The position numbers and the translations under genes were made by a program. From Nocardioides cavernae (GTDB taxonomy: Bacteria > Actinomycetota > Actinomycetes > Propionibacteriales > Nocardioidaceae): DNA of 64,000 nt. The notes under the pieces are model-generated. The model was not told the DNA's origin. It ran no database searches and saw only the letters and a list, made by a program, of their open reading frames with translations. The stretch spans positions 1,116,001 through 1,180,000 of the forward strand of contig NZ_JACCBW010000001.1 of the NCBI RefSeq assembly GCF_013410035.1. Direction: 5' to 3'. The first letter of the stretch is position 1. Each line of letters starts with the position of its first letter. Positions 41,154 to 52,084 of this stretch are shown here, in pieces.

Positions 41154-42065
41154 ATGGGCCTGCTGATCGGCTTCACGACGATCATCGCCGTCATCGCGGC
41201 CGGCGTCGCCCTCGCGCACGCCGGAGTGCTGGACGCGCGGTCCCAGCGCACCCTCGGCGAGATCGCCTTCTTCGTCGCGTCGCCCGCCCTGATGGTCATC
41301 ACGATCAGTCGCGTCCACCTCGAGACGGCCACCAAGAACCTCGTCGCGAGCTCGATCTCCCTCGCGGTCTGCTTCCTGCTGTACGCCGTGCTCGCGCGGC
41401 TGCGCTGGAGGCTGACGACCGGCCCGCTGCTGATCGGCGCCCTCACCTCGTCCTACGTCAACGCGGGCAATCTCGGCCTCGCCGTCGCGGCCTACGTCGT
41501 CGGCGACATCACCGTCGTCGTCCCCGCGCTGCTGGTGCAGATGATGGTCGTCCAGCCCGCCGCCCTGGTGGTGCTCGACCGGGTCACCGGCCGTGGCGAG
41601 GGGGTCGGCAAGGCGGTGCGCCGCCTGACCACCAACCCGCTCACGATCGCGGCCGTCATCGGGGTGGTCCTCGCCCTCACCGGCTGGCGGCTCCCCGAGG
41701 TGGTCGAGGCGCCGCTGGAGCTGATGGCTGGGGCGGCGATCCCGATGATGCTGATGTCCTACGGCGCGGCCCTCCGACTGAGCCCGGCGCTCGGGAAGGC
41801 CGGGCACAACGGCGAGGTGCTGCTCGCGACGGTCCTCAAGCTCGCCGTGATGCCGGTCGTCGCCTGGGCCGTGGGCACGGCGCTCGGCCTCGACGGCACG
41901 GTCCTGCTCGGCGTCGTGGTGACGGCCGCGCTGCCGACCGCGCAGAACATCTTCCTGCACGCCACCCGCTACCGCGTCGGTGAGGACGTGGCGCGCGAGA
42001 CCATCCTGATCACGACGCTCGCCTCGCTGCCGGTGGTGCTCCTCATCGCCGTCGTGCTGGGCTGA
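41154..42065 (+). CDS. AEC-family membrane transporter
   Basis: This 303-residue carrier of the auxin-efflux/malonate (AEC) family has ten predicted helices in two inverted halves. Conserved features are TSSYVNAGNLGLAVAAYVVGD (the NxGN crossing region) and PTAQNIFLHATRY in the second half. Bacterial members move malonate or other carboxylates. It lies divergent from the hydroxyacid dehydrogenase and 25 bases before an FAD-linked oxidase, so it could import the acid used by one of them. The ATG follows GAAGGGGG. Confidence 0.85.
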   Translation: MGLLIGFTTIIAVIAAGVALAHAGVLDARSQRTLGEIAFFVASPALMVITISRVHLETATKNLVASSISLAVCFLLYAVLARLRWRLTTGPLLIGALTSSYVNAGNLGLAVAAYVVGDITVVVPALLVQMMVVQPAALVVLDRVTGRGEGVGKAVRRLTTNPLTIAAVIGVVLALTGWRLPEVVEAPLELMAGAAIPMMLMSYGAALRLSPALGKAGHNGEVLLATVLKLAVMPVVAWAVGTALGLDGTVLLGVVVTAALPTAQNIFLHATRYRVGEDVARETILITTLASLPVVLLIAVVLG

Positions 42066-42090
42066 GCACCCCGTCCGCCGGAGGAACCCG

Positions 42091-43524
42091 ATGACCGACT
42101 CGACCGACCACCTGCTCGACCCCCTCCTCGACCGACTGCGTGCCGCCGTCGGCGACGCCCACGTCCTCACCGACCCCGCCGACGTCGCCGCCTTCGTCGT
42201 CGACTGGACCGGCGTCCACGAGGGGCAGGCCCTCGCCGTGGTCCGGCCGGGCTCCACGGCCGAGGTCGCCGACGTGGTGGCGGCCTGCCACGCGACGCGT
42301 ACGCCCGTGGTGCCGCAGGGCGGCAACACCGGCCTCGTCGGCGGCGGGGTCCCCGACGCCTCCGGCACCCAGGTCGTGCTGTCCCTCGGCCGGATGCGCC
42401 GGGTCCGCGACGTCGACCCCGTGGCGGGCACCATCACCGTCGACGCCGGGGTCGTGCTCGCCGACGTCCAGGCCGCGGCCGCCCACGCGGGCCGGCTCTT
42501 CCCGATGTCCCTCGGCTCCGAGGGCAGCTGCACGATCGGCGGCAACCTCGCGACGAACGCCGGGGGCACCGCCGTCCTGCGCTACGGGATGACCCGCGAG
42601 CTCGCGCTCGGGCTCGAGGTCGTGCTCCCCGACGGTCGCGTGTGGGACGGGCTGCGCGGCCTCCGCAAGGACAACACGGGCTACGACCTCACCCAGCTCT
42701 TCGTCGGCTCGGAGGGGACGCTCGGCGTGATCACCGGCGCCGTCCTCCGGCTCTTCCCGGAGACCCCGCGGCACGCCACGGCGTGGGTCGCCGTCCCCTC
42801 CGTCGCCGCCGCAGTCGCACTCCTCGGCATCGCCCAGCAGCACGCCGGTGCGCACCTCGCGACCTTCGAGATCGCCAACCGTCAGGCGCTCGACCTCGTC
42901 CTCGCGCACCTCCCCGGCGCCAGCGACCCGCTCGTCGCGCCCAGCGACTGGTACGTCCTGGTCGAGCTCGCGGGCGCCGCCACCGATCGCGGGCTCGACG
43001 ACGCCCTCGAGGCGATCCTCGGCGAGGCCGTCGAGGCCGACCTCGCCTCCGACGCCGCGGTCGCCGGCAGCCCGGCGCAGCGCGACGCGCTCTGGGCACT
43101 GCGCGAGGGCATCTCCGAGGCGCAGAAGGTCGAGGGGGCGACGCTCAAGCACGACGTCACGCTGCCGATCGCGTCGCTTGCCGCGTGGGCGGAGGCGATG
43201 GGCCCGGTCCTCGAGTGCGTGCTGCCCGGCGTACGGCCGGTGACCTACGGTCACGTCGGCGACGGCAACCTCCACTACAACGTCAGTGCCCCGGTCGGCG
43301 GCGACGACGACCTCCGCGCGGCGGCCCCCGCCCTGTCCGCCGCGATCTACGACTCCGTCGCCGCCGCCGACGGGTCCATCAGCGCCGAGCACGGCCTCGG
43401 CCGGACCAAGGCCGCGGCGGGCGCGGCGTACAAGTCCGACGTGGAGGTCGACCTCATGCGCGCGCTCAAGCGGGCCCTCGACCCGCACGGGCTGATGAAC
43501 CCGGGTGTGCTGCTTCCCGAGTGA
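42091..43524 (+). CDS. FAD-linked D-2-hydroxyacid dehydrogenase/oxidase (GlcD/D2HGDH type)
   Basis: This 477-residue flavoprotein has a PCMH-type FAD domain: PVVPQGGNTGLVGGGVPD, the GGNLATNAGGTAVLRYG block and the GSEGTLGVIT motif, all typical of the GlcD/DLD/D-2-hydroxyglutarate dehydrogenase family. The C-terminal FAD-oxidase domain contains YGHVGDGNLHYNV (metal-site histidines) and ends in the family signature DPHGLMNPGVLL. The substrate is a D-2-hydroxyacid such as lactate, glycolate or 2-hydroxyglutarate. It probably works with the AEC carrier encoded just before it. The ribosome-binding site is CCGGAGGAA. Confidence 0.9.
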   Translation: MTDSTDHLLDPLLDRLRAAVGDAHVLTDPADVAAFVVDWTGVHEGQALAVVRPGSTAEVADVVAACHATRTPVVPQGGNTGLVGGGVPDASGTQVVLSLGRMRRVRDVDPVAGTITVDAGVVLADVQAAAAHAGRLFPMSLGSEGSCTIGGNLATNAGGTAVLRYGMTRELALGLEVVLPDGRVWDGLRGLRKDNTGYDLTQLFVGSEGTLGVITGAVLRLFPETPRHATAWVAVPSVAAAVALLGIAQQHAGAHLATFEIANRQALDLVLAHLPGASDPLVAPSDWYVLVELAGAATDRGLDDALEAILGEAVEADLASDAAVAGSPAQRDALWALREGISEAQKVEGATLKHDVTLPIASLAAWAEAMGPVLECVLPGVRPVTYGHVGDGNLHYNVSAPVGGDDDLRAAAPALSAAIYDSVAAADGSISAEHGLGRTKAAAGAAYKSDVEVDLMRALKRALDPHGLMNPGVLLPE

Positions 43525-43553
43525 GGAGCGCCCCGCGTCCGTAGGATCCGTCC

Positions 43554-44696
43554 GTGAACGACACCCACGTCATCGCCCACTTCGGCGAGGACCCGTCCCG
43601 TGCCTACCAGCTGGCGCAGTGGCTCGACGTGCTCGCGGTGCTCGACGCGACCCGGCCGGTCACGATCGTGCTGCGCGACCCCGACGTCGCCGCGCTGCTG
43701 GCCGGACGTACGGTCCTGCCGGTGGTGGTCGCCGAGACCTACCCCGAGCTGATGGCCACCTATGCCGACCTGGACGCCAAGGTCGTCCTCTACGTCAACA
43801 ACTCGCCGACCAACTTCGCCTCGCTCGTCGACGGCCGGATGCTGCACGTCCACGTCAACCACGGCGAGAGCGACAAGCAGAGCATGGCCAGCAACAACGC
43901 CAAGGCGTACGACCGCGTGCTCGTGGCCGGCGAGGCCGCGGTGCGTCGCCACACCGACGCGCTGATGGAGCTCGACACCGCCAGGCTCGTCCGCGTCGGG
44001 CGACCGCAGCTCGACCTGCCCCGCGAGCCGGTGCTCGCGCCGTCGCAGCGCCGCACGATCCTCTACGCGCCGACGTGGGAGGGCGACGCCGACTACAACG
44101 ACTACACCTCGCTCGACGTCCTCGGTGTCGAGGTCGTCACGGCCGCGCTCGCCGTCCCCGACACCCGCGTGGTCTACAAGCCGCACCCCAAGGTGGTCAC
44201 GAGCCTCACCCCGGCGGTGGCCGAGGCCCACCTCGCCGTGCTCGACCTGCTGGATCGCGCGGCGGCGGCCGACCCGTCCGCCGGGCACACCGCCGTCCTG
44301 GCCGGCGACATCCTCGCGGTGATGCCCGACTGCGACCTGATGGTCTGCGACGTGTCGTCGGTGGGGCTCGACTGGCTCTACCTGCGCACCGATCGCCCCC
44401 TCGTGCTGACCGACCGGCACGACGACCCGACCCGGTTCGCCGCCGAGGTGCCGGTCAGCCGGGGCGCCGACGTGGTGACGACGGCGACCGCCGCCGGTCT
44501 CGCCGACCTCCTGGCCGCCCGGCTCGAGCAGGACGAGCACCTGCTGGCGCGCCACCAGCTGCGCCGGTTCTACTTCGACGACCTCGCCGTCGGCGAGAGC
44601 ACCGTCCGCTTCGTGCGCACGATCTCCGACCTCTGCGACCGGCGCGACCTGCTGCAGGGGCTCGGCCCCGACGAGGCCCTGCCCGCCCCGTCGTGA
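43554..44696 (+). CDS. CDP-glycerol glycerophosphotransferase family protein
   Basis: This 380-residue protein resembles the teichoic-acid polymerase/CDP-glycerol glycerophosphotransferase (TagB/TagF) fold. Motifs are RTILYAPTWEGD (conserved TWR/TWE loop), VVYKPHPKV (HP nucleotide-site motif) and the CDLMVCDVSSVGLDWLYL segment, equivalent to the D.SS..D motif. Just before it is VHVNHGESDKQSM, equivalent to the catalytic HG region. It would add glycerol- or polyol-phosphate to a wall polymer or glycan at the membrane. No other wall-polymer gene is next to it. The GTG start has TAGGAT ending 6 bases upstream. Confidence 0.83.
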   Translation: MNDTHVIAHFGEDPSRAYQLAQWLDVLAVLDATRPVTIVLRDPDVAALLAGRTVLPVVVAETYPELMATYADLDAKVVLYVNNSPTNFASLVDGRMLHVHVNHGESDKQSMASNNAKAYDRVLVAGEAAVRRHTDALMELDTARLVRVGRPQLDLPREPVLAPSQRRTILYAPTWEGDADYNDYTSLDVLGVEVVTAALAVPDTRVVYKPHPKVVTSLTPAVAEAHLAVLDLLDRAAAADPSAGHTAVLAGDILAVMPDCDLMVCDVSSVGLDWLYLRTDRPLVLTDRHDDPTRFAAEVPVSRGADVVTTATAAGLADLLAARLEQDEHLLARHQLRRFYFDDLAVGESTVRFVRTISDLCDRRDLLQGLGPDEALPAPS

Positions 44697-44716
44697 TCCG
44701 CGCCTAGGCTGGGCAG

Positions 44717-45154
44717 ATGAAGGCACAGACCCTCGGACGCGTCCTGCTCGGCGGATTCATGGTCACCGCGGGCGTCCTGCACCTCACCACGCAGCGCGAG
44801 GAGTTCCAGGCGCAGGTGCCGGGCTGGTTCCCGCTCGACGAGGACCTCACCGTCGTCGGCTCCGGCGTCGTCGAGATCGCGCTGGGCGGCGCGTTCATCG
44901 CCCTGCCGAAGCACCGGCGTACGGTCGGCGCGCTCCTCGCTGCCTTCTTCGTGGCGATCTTCCCCGGCAACATCGCGCAGTACGTCGAGGGCACCGACGC
45001 GTTCGGCCTCGACACCGACCGGGCGCGCCTCGTGCGGCTGTTCTTCCAGCCGGTGCTCGTGCTGTGGGCGCTCTGGGCGGGCGGCCTGCTCGGGCGCCGG
45101 CGCTCGACCGCCGAGGAGGAGCAGGCCCACGAGGAGGTCGAGACGGGCGAGTAG
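44717..45154 (+). CDS. DoxX-like membrane protein
   Basis: This 145-residue membrane protein has four helices and the DoxX-family opening RVLLGGFMVTAGVLHL, then VEIALGGAFIAL, LAAFFVAIFPGNIAQYV and VLVLWALWAGGLL, with an acidic tail (EEEQAHEEVE). It resembles the DoxX subfamily sometimes linked to quinone or thiosulfate metabolism; the function in this organism is unknown. TAGGCT ends 6 bases before the ATG. A GC-rich hairpin follows the stop. Confidence 0.75.
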   Translation: MKAQTLGRVLLGGFMVTAGVLHLTTQREEFQAQVPGWFPLDEDLTVVGSGVVEIALGGAFIALPKHRRTVGALLAAFFVAIFPGNIAQYVEGTDAFGLDTDRARLVRLFFQPVLVLWALWAGGLLGRRRSTAEEEQAHEEVETGE

Positions 45155-45188
45155 GCCCCAGGGGGTTTGAGGTCCGCCCCCCCGGGGC
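45155..45188 (+). terminator. GC-rich hairpin after the DoxX-like gene
   Basis: GCCCC-A-GGGGG (45155-45165) can pair with CCCCC-CC-GGGGC (45177-45188) around an 11-base loop directly after the stop codon. The metalloprotease gene starts 30 bases later. Confidence 0.5.
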
Positions 45189-45218
45189 ACGAGAGGTCCG
45201 ACACCAAGGGGGACCTCC

Positions 45219-47096
45219 ATGACCATGCCCGACCGCAGGCGCCGCGCCCTGCTCACCAGCGTCGCCGGCCTCTGCGCCATCGCGCTCGCCGCCACCGCGG
45301 CACCCGTCACCACCGCCACCGCGTCGTCCGGCGACAAGGTCCGGACCGTCGACCTGCTCAGCGCACCCACCTCGGCGCGCACCACGGCCGTCGACGGCGA
45401 ACGCTCGCGCGGCGTGCAGGTCGACGTCACGGCCCTCGACGACCTGCGGACGGGAGACCGCGTCGGCCTCGACCTGTTCGAGGGCGCGTCGGTCACGGCG
45501 ATCGTCGAGGACCGCACCCGCACGGCCGAGGCGACCACCTGGAGCGGTGGGCTGCTCGGTGAGGACGGCACCTTCACCGCCGCCGAGGTCGACGGCACCG
45601 TGCACCTCAACGTCGCGTCCGTGGAGCACGGCACCTTCGAGGTGGCGAGCACGCCGGGCGGTGCGTACGCCGTCACCGAGGCCGGTGCCATGCCGCCCAC
45701 CGGACCGGACGCCGTCGACCCGGCCACCCACGACCTCGCCGAGGCCGCGCACGACCACGACCACGAGGCGAAGGACGTCCACAGGCGCGCACCGTCGGCG
45801 TACGCCCGCGACCTCGGACCGGCACGCCTGCGTGACGCGCCGGGCGTCATCGACGTCGCGATCGTCTACCCGGCCGCGCTGGCCACGCAGATGACCCCGG
45901 CCGCCCGCCAGGCCCAGTTCGAGCTCGGCATCGCCCAGACCAACGAGGCCTTCCGCAACTCCGGCATCCCGACGCAGGTCCGCCTGGTCGGCACCCGGCA
46001 GAGCGCCTCGACGCAGTCGACCAACCTCTCCACCAACCTCCGCGGCCTCGCGACGCCGGGCGACGGGCTCTTCGACGAGGCGCAGGCGCTGCGCGAGGAG
46101 ACCCACGCCGACCTGGTGAGCCTCTGGATGGCCGGCAGCGTGCCCGCCGGCGCCTCGTGCGGCCAGGGCTACCTGAGCGGCATCAACCCCGCCAACGACG
46201 CCGAGTGGGCCGGCTGGACGGTCGTCTACGCCGCCAGCTGCGCGACGGAGTTCCGGGTCTTCACCCACGAGCTCGGCCACAACTTCAGCGCCGACCACAA
46301 CGTCGGCGCCAGCTCGCCGCCGCTCGCCGAGAGCAAGCCCTACGCCCGCGGCTACGTCGACGTCCCGGCCAAGACCATCACCGTGATGTCCTACTACGAG
46401 CAGTGCGTGAGCGCGCAGGTCAACTGCACCCGCATCGGCTACTTCTCCAGCCCCAACGTCGTCGCCGCCGGCCGGGTCCAGGGCACGGCCGCGACCAACA
46501 ACGTGCAGGCCATCACCGAGCAGATCGCGTCGATCGCGTCCTACCGCCAGTCGCAGATCTACCCCGGCTCGGTGGCCATCGGCGGCAACGCGCGCTTCAA
46601 GGCGTCGGCCACCGCGGCCAGCACGGAGTGGGCGCCGGCCGTCACGCTCGGCTACCAGTGGTTCGTCGACGGCGTCCCGGTGCCGGGCGCCACGGCCAGC
46701 ACCTTCAAGGCGTCGCGCCGCGACATCGGCAAGACCCTCACGCTGCGCGTGACCGGCTCCGCGCCCTACTACGCGCCCGTCTCGGTCGACACGGCCGGCG
46801 TCGTGATCGGCAAGGCGGCCTTCCGGACGAAGCGGCCCAAGCTGCGCGGCGTCGCCCGGGCCGGTCGGGTGCTGTCCGTCTCGGTCAAGGGCTGGAAGCC
46901 CGCTCCGAAGAAGAAGTCCGTGAAGGTCCGCTACCAGTGGCTGAAGAACGGCAAGAAGATCAAGGGCGCCAAGAAGGCGACCTACCGCGTCCGCGCCAAG
47001 GACCGCGGCAAGAAGATCTCGGTCCGCGTGACCGTGAAGGCCAAGGACTACGCGAAGGCCTCGCGCACGTCGAAGAAGGTCAAGATCCGGCGCTGA
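45219..47096 (+). CDS. Secreted reprolysin-type (M12) zinc metalloprotease
   Basis: This 625-residue exported protease begins with an Arg-rich, Tat- or Sec-like signal (PDRRRRALLTSVAGLCAIALAA, cleavage likely after TATAS). A propeptide-like region follows with a His/Asp-rich patch (HDLAEAAHDHDHEAKD). The catalytic domain starts at VIDVAIVYPAAL and carries the metzincin zinc site HELGHNFSADH (about residue 350) with the Met-turn TVMSYYEQC. Two C-terminal Ig-like repeats of the YQWFVDGVPVPGAT / YQWLKNGKKIKGAK kind end in a very Lys/Arg-rich tail. Likely substrates are extracellular proteins, and the basic tail may bind the cell wall. The start follows AAGGGGGACCTCC. Confidence 0.88.
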   Translation: MTMPDRRRRALLTSVAGLCAIALAATAAPVTTATASSGDKVRTVDLLSAPTSARTTAVDGERSRGVQVDVTALDDLRTGDRVGLDLFEGASVTAIVEDRTRTAEATTWSGGLLGEDGTFTAAEVDGTVHLNVASVEHGTFEVASTPGGAYAVTEAGAMPPTGPDAVDPATHDLAEAAHDHDHEAKDVHRRAPSAYARDLGPARLRDAPGVIDVAIVYPAALATQMTPAARQAQFELGIAQTNEAFRNSGIPTQVRLVGTRQSASTQSTNLSTNLRGLATPGDGLFDEAQALREETHADLVSLWMAGSVPAGASCGQGYLSGINPANDAEWAGWTVVYAASCATEFRVFTHELGHNFSADHNVGASSPPLAESKPYARGYVDVPAKTITVMSYYEQCVSAQVNCTRIGYFSSPNVVAAGRVQGTAATNNVQAITEQIASIASYRQSQIYPGSVAIGGNARFKASATAASTEWAPAVTLGYQWFVDGVPVPGATASTFKASRRDIGKTLTLRVTGSAPYYAPVSVDTAGVVIGKAAFRTKRPKLRGVARAGRVLSVSVKGWKPAPKKKSVKVRYQWLKNGKKIKGAKKATYRVRAKDRGKKISVRVTVKAKDYAKASRTSKKVKIRR

Positions 47097-47109
47097 GCGC
47101 ACCGGTCGG

Positions 47110-47128
47110 GTACGCCGCCCGGGCGTAC
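47110..47128. terminator. Short hairpin between convergent protease genes
   Basis: GTACGCC (47110-47116) pairs with GGCGTAC (47122-47128) around a 5-base loop in the 34-base gap between the metalloprotease and CPBP genes. It is weak, but in the right place for both. Confidence 0.4.
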
Positions 47129-47130
47129 GC

Positions 47131-47961
47131 CTAGAGGGTCGGCAGCCAGTCGACCCTCCCGGCGAGGGCGGCGTACCCGACGAACGCGCCGACGTCGAGC
47201 AGCGTGTGCGCGACGACGAACGGCATCACGCGGCCCCAGCGGCGGAAGAGCCAGCCGAAGAGCAGGCCCATCGCGAGGTTGCCGACGAACCCGCCGAGGC
47301 CCTGGTAGAGGTGGTAGCTGCCGCGCAGCAGCGCCGCCAGGCCGATGGCCGCAGTGTCGCCGAAGCCGATCTGCCGCAGCCGCACCTGCACGAAGCCGAG
47401 CACGACGAACTCCTCGAGCACGGCGTTCTGCGCCGCGGCCAGGACCAGCACCGGGACCTGCCACCACTCCCCCGGGAGCGACTGCGCGACGACCGTGAGG
47501 TTGGTGCCGAGGGCGAAGGTCGCGAGGTAGAACACGACACCCACCGAGCCGACGCCCGCCGCCAGCAGCGCGCCGCGGCCCCAGTCGCCGAGGGTGCTCC
47601 AGCCGCCGTCGCGCGCCCAGACGTCGCGGAGCCGGCTGCCGGAGCGGACGAGGAGGTAGCCCGCGAGCGCGACCGGCACGAGCGCGAAGACGATCCGCAG
47701 CAGCTGGTAGGTCAGGTCGAGCCAGGGCCGGTCGGGGGCGAGGCTGTTGTTGAGGTTGGCCGCCTGCGAGGACAGCGGACCCGGCGCGGTGAGCGCCGAG
47801 ACGATGCTGACGACCGAGTAGACCGCGCTGCGCCCGAGCGAGACGAACAGGACGAGCGCGACCTCGGTCCACAGCAGGGCCTTGGCCAGGTCCGGCACGC
47901 CACCCGGGACCGGGGTGTCACGCAACCGCCACCACGGACGTACGTCGGTCTGCGTGCTCAC
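47131..47961 (-). CDS. CPBP-family intramembrane metalloprotease
   Basis: This 276-residue Abi/CPBP (type II CAAX-like) protease has about seven helices. The catalytic motifs are AVLEEFVVLGFV (the EExxx(R) position has Val-Val-Leu rather than the common Arg), GSYHLYQGLGGFVGN (with the His) and VVAHTLLDVGAF (HxxxD/N). The missing arginine in the first motif is a common variant. The substrate is unknown; relatives act in prenyl-protein processing, bacteriocin immunity or membrane stress. The GTG at 47961 (VSTQTDVRPW) is preferred, with GATGCT ending 7 bases upstream; an ATG four codons earlier is also possible. Confidence 0.85.
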   Translation of the reverse strand: MSTQTDVRPWWRLRDTPVPGGVPDLAKALLWTEVALVLFVSLGRSAVYSVVSIVSALTAPGPLSSQAANLNNSLAPDRPWLDLTYQLLRIVFALVPVALAGYLLVRSGSRLRDVWARDGGWSTLGDWGRGALLAAGVGSVGVVFYLATFALGTNLTVVAQSLPGEWWQVPVLVLAAAQNAVLEEFVVLGFVQVRLRQIGFGDTAAIGLAALLRGSYHLYQGLGGFVGNLAMGLLFGWLFRRWGRVMPFVVAHTLLDVGAFVGYAALAGRVDWLPTL

Positions 47962-48039
47962 GGGACACAGCATCCCCCAGCCGGCTGAAGGACGGCTGAG
48001 GGATGGCTGAGTCGCGCTGGAGACGACCGGCGCGGCCCG

Positions 48040-50622
<2,583 letters not shown>

Positions 50623-50685
50623 CTCATCTCCTCCGTGACTCGGGTGCGACCCACTCTGGTCGGTACTGGGTCCAACGCGCCAGAA

Positions 50686-50706
50686 GTTGAGTCGATTCCC
50701 CTCAAC
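50686..50706. promoter_or_regulatory. HAIR-like (HspR) operator upstream of clpB
   Basis: GTTGAGT-N7-CCTCAAC matches the HspR-associated inverted repeat CTTGAGT-N7-ACTCAAG at 11 of 14 positions with exactly the same 7-base spacing. It lies 64 bases upstream of the clpB start. HspR itself is not encoded in this window. Confidence 0.65.
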
Positions 50707-50756
50707 TCCGCAGAATTTCCGGCGGCCGTCGCCACGCGACCACGGGCGATCCCCGA

Positions 50757-50780
50757 TGTGAGGCGGACCACGGCTAGGAT
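50757..50780 (+). promoter_or_regulatory. crp promoter with weak CRP-like half box
   Basis: TAGGAT (50775-50780) is a good -10 for the regulator gene, giving a leader of about 47 bases with the ribosome-binding site TTGGAGGA. TGTGA-N6-CCACG (50757-50772) has one perfect CRP half-site and one poor one, so autoregulation is possible but weakly supported. Confidence 0.4.
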
Positions 50781-50833
50781 CGTGACGATCCCGGACCCCA
50801 CCTCGTCGGGACGCACTCACTTGGAGGACTCAC

Positions 50834-51511
50834 GTGGACAACGACGTGCTTCGGCAGGCACCGCTGTTCAGCTCGCTCGACGACGAGGCGGCCACCGCCC
50901 TCGGCGGGTCGATGGCCGAGACGACGCTGCGGCGCGGCGACGTCCTGTTCCACGAGGGCGACTCCGGCGACAAGCTCTACATCGTCACCGAGGGCAAGGT
51001 GAAGCTCGGCCGCTCGTCCTCCGACGGCCGCGAGAACCTCCTCGCGATCATGGGCCCCGGCCAGATGTTCGGCGAGCTCTCCCTCTTCGACCCGGGTCCG
51101 CGCTCGGCGACCGTGACCGCCGTGACCGACGCGTCCTTCGCCTCGCTCTCCCACGACGACCTGCTGCGCTGGCTCGAGGGTCGCCCGCAGGTGGCGCGCG
51201 GCCTGCTCTCCCAGCTCGCCTCGCGGCTGCGCAAGTCCAACGACGTCGTGGCCGACCTGGTCTTCTCCGACGTGCCCGGTCGCGTCGCCAAGGCCCTCCT
51301 CGACCTGGCCGACCGCTTCGGCCGTACCGCCGACGACGGCGTCCACGTCCACCACGACCTCACCCAGGAGGAGCTCGCCCAGCTGGTCGGCGCCTCCCGC
51401 GAGACGGTCAACAAGGCGCTTGCCGACTTCGCCTCGCGCGGCTGGCTCCGCCTCGAGCCGCGCTCCGTCGTGATCATGGACCTCGAGCGCCTCTCCCGCC
51501 GCGCCCGCTGA
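50834..51511 (+). CDS. Crp/Fnr-family regulator, GlxR/Rv3676-like
   Basis: This cAMP-receptor-type global regulator has 225 residues. The N-terminal cyclic-nucleotide domain has LRRGDVLFHEGDSGDKLYIV and the phosphate-binding cassette FGELSLFDPGPRSAT. The long C helix leads to a winged HTH with LTQEELAQLVGASRETVNKAL. The length, FGELSLFDPGPRSA and the HTH are characteristic of the actinobacterial GlxR/Crp orthologue, which controls carbon and energy genes. It is divergent from clpB. The GTG start has the ribosome-binding site TTGGAGGA. Confidence 0.92.
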   Translation: MDNDVLRQAPLFSSLDDEAATALGGSMAETTLRRGDVLFHEGDSGDKLYIVTEGKVKLGRSSSDGRENLLAIMGPGQMFGELSLFDPGPRSATVTAVTDASFASLSHDDLLRWLEGRPQVARGLLSQLASRLRKSNDVVADLVFSDVPGRVAKALLDLADRFGRTADDGVHVHHDLTQEELAQLVGASRETVNKALADFASRGWLRLEPRSVVIMDLERLSRRAR

Positions 51512-51592
51512 CCAACCTCGCCGAGATAGTCCTGCCCGGCTGACCCCCGCCGCGACGCACCCATGCGTCATGAGAGGTGAAGGGGGTTCGCG

Positions 51593-52084
51593 ATGACCGA
51601 TCGATCCGGGTTCGACCAGTTCGTCCGAGCGCGTGGCCCTGCCCTCGCGCGGACGGCCTACCTGCTGACAGGTGACCACCACCTCGCCGAGGACCTCGTG
51701 CAGGCCGCACTCGCCAAGGCCGCCCAGCACTGGGAGCGCATCGAGACCTCGCCCGAGGCGTACGTCCGTCGCACGATGTACCACCAGAACATCTCGTGGT
51801 GGCGGCGACGGCGGTTCACCGAGACCGCGCTCGGGTCGTACGACGAGCCGGTCGCCGCTGCCGACCCGAGCCTCCGGCTGACCCTCGAGCAGGCCCTGCG
51901 CCGACTCACCCCGCGCCAGCGGACCGTGCTCGTGCTGCGCTACTTCGAGGACCTCACCGAGGTCCAGACGGCCGCCGAGCTGGGCATCTCCAGCGGCGCG
52001 GTCAAGTCCATGGGACGCCAGGCACTGCGCCGGCTGCGCGACCTGGCCCCGGAGCTCGCCGACCTGGTGGGAGCAGACGCATGA
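51593..52084 (+). CDS. SigE-family (ECF-type) RNA polymerase sigma factor, copy 1
   Basis: This 163-residue group 4 sigma factor has region 2 with RTAYLLTGDHHLAEDLVQ and YHQNISWWRRRRF, and region 4 with LTPRQRTVLVLRYFEDLTE and a helix-turn-helix LGISSGAVKSMGRQAL. These motifs define the actinobacterial SigE-family subgroup. It overlaps the next gene as ATGA, so sigma factor and membrane partner are co-translated. Upstream, GCGTC and GTGAAGGGGGT occur at the same spacing as before copy 2, suggesting a shared, possibly autoregulated promoter. Confidence 0.9.
   Translation: MTDRSGFDQFVRARGPALARTAYLLTGDHHLAEDLVQAALAKAAQHWERIETSPEAYVRRTMYHQNISWWRRRRFTETALGSYDEPVAAADPSLRLTLEQALRRLTPRQRTVLVLRYFEDLTEVQTAAELGISSGAVKSMGRQALRRLRDLAPELADLVGADA

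Noticed and set aside
40087..41166. Plus-strand frame starting beside the orphan ribosome-binding site at 40130
   Set aside because: The composition (Val/Gly/Asp/Arg/His) is that of a shadow of the dehydrogenase gene, which has all catalytic motifs on the other strand. The ribosome-binding site is kept only as a rearrangement clue.
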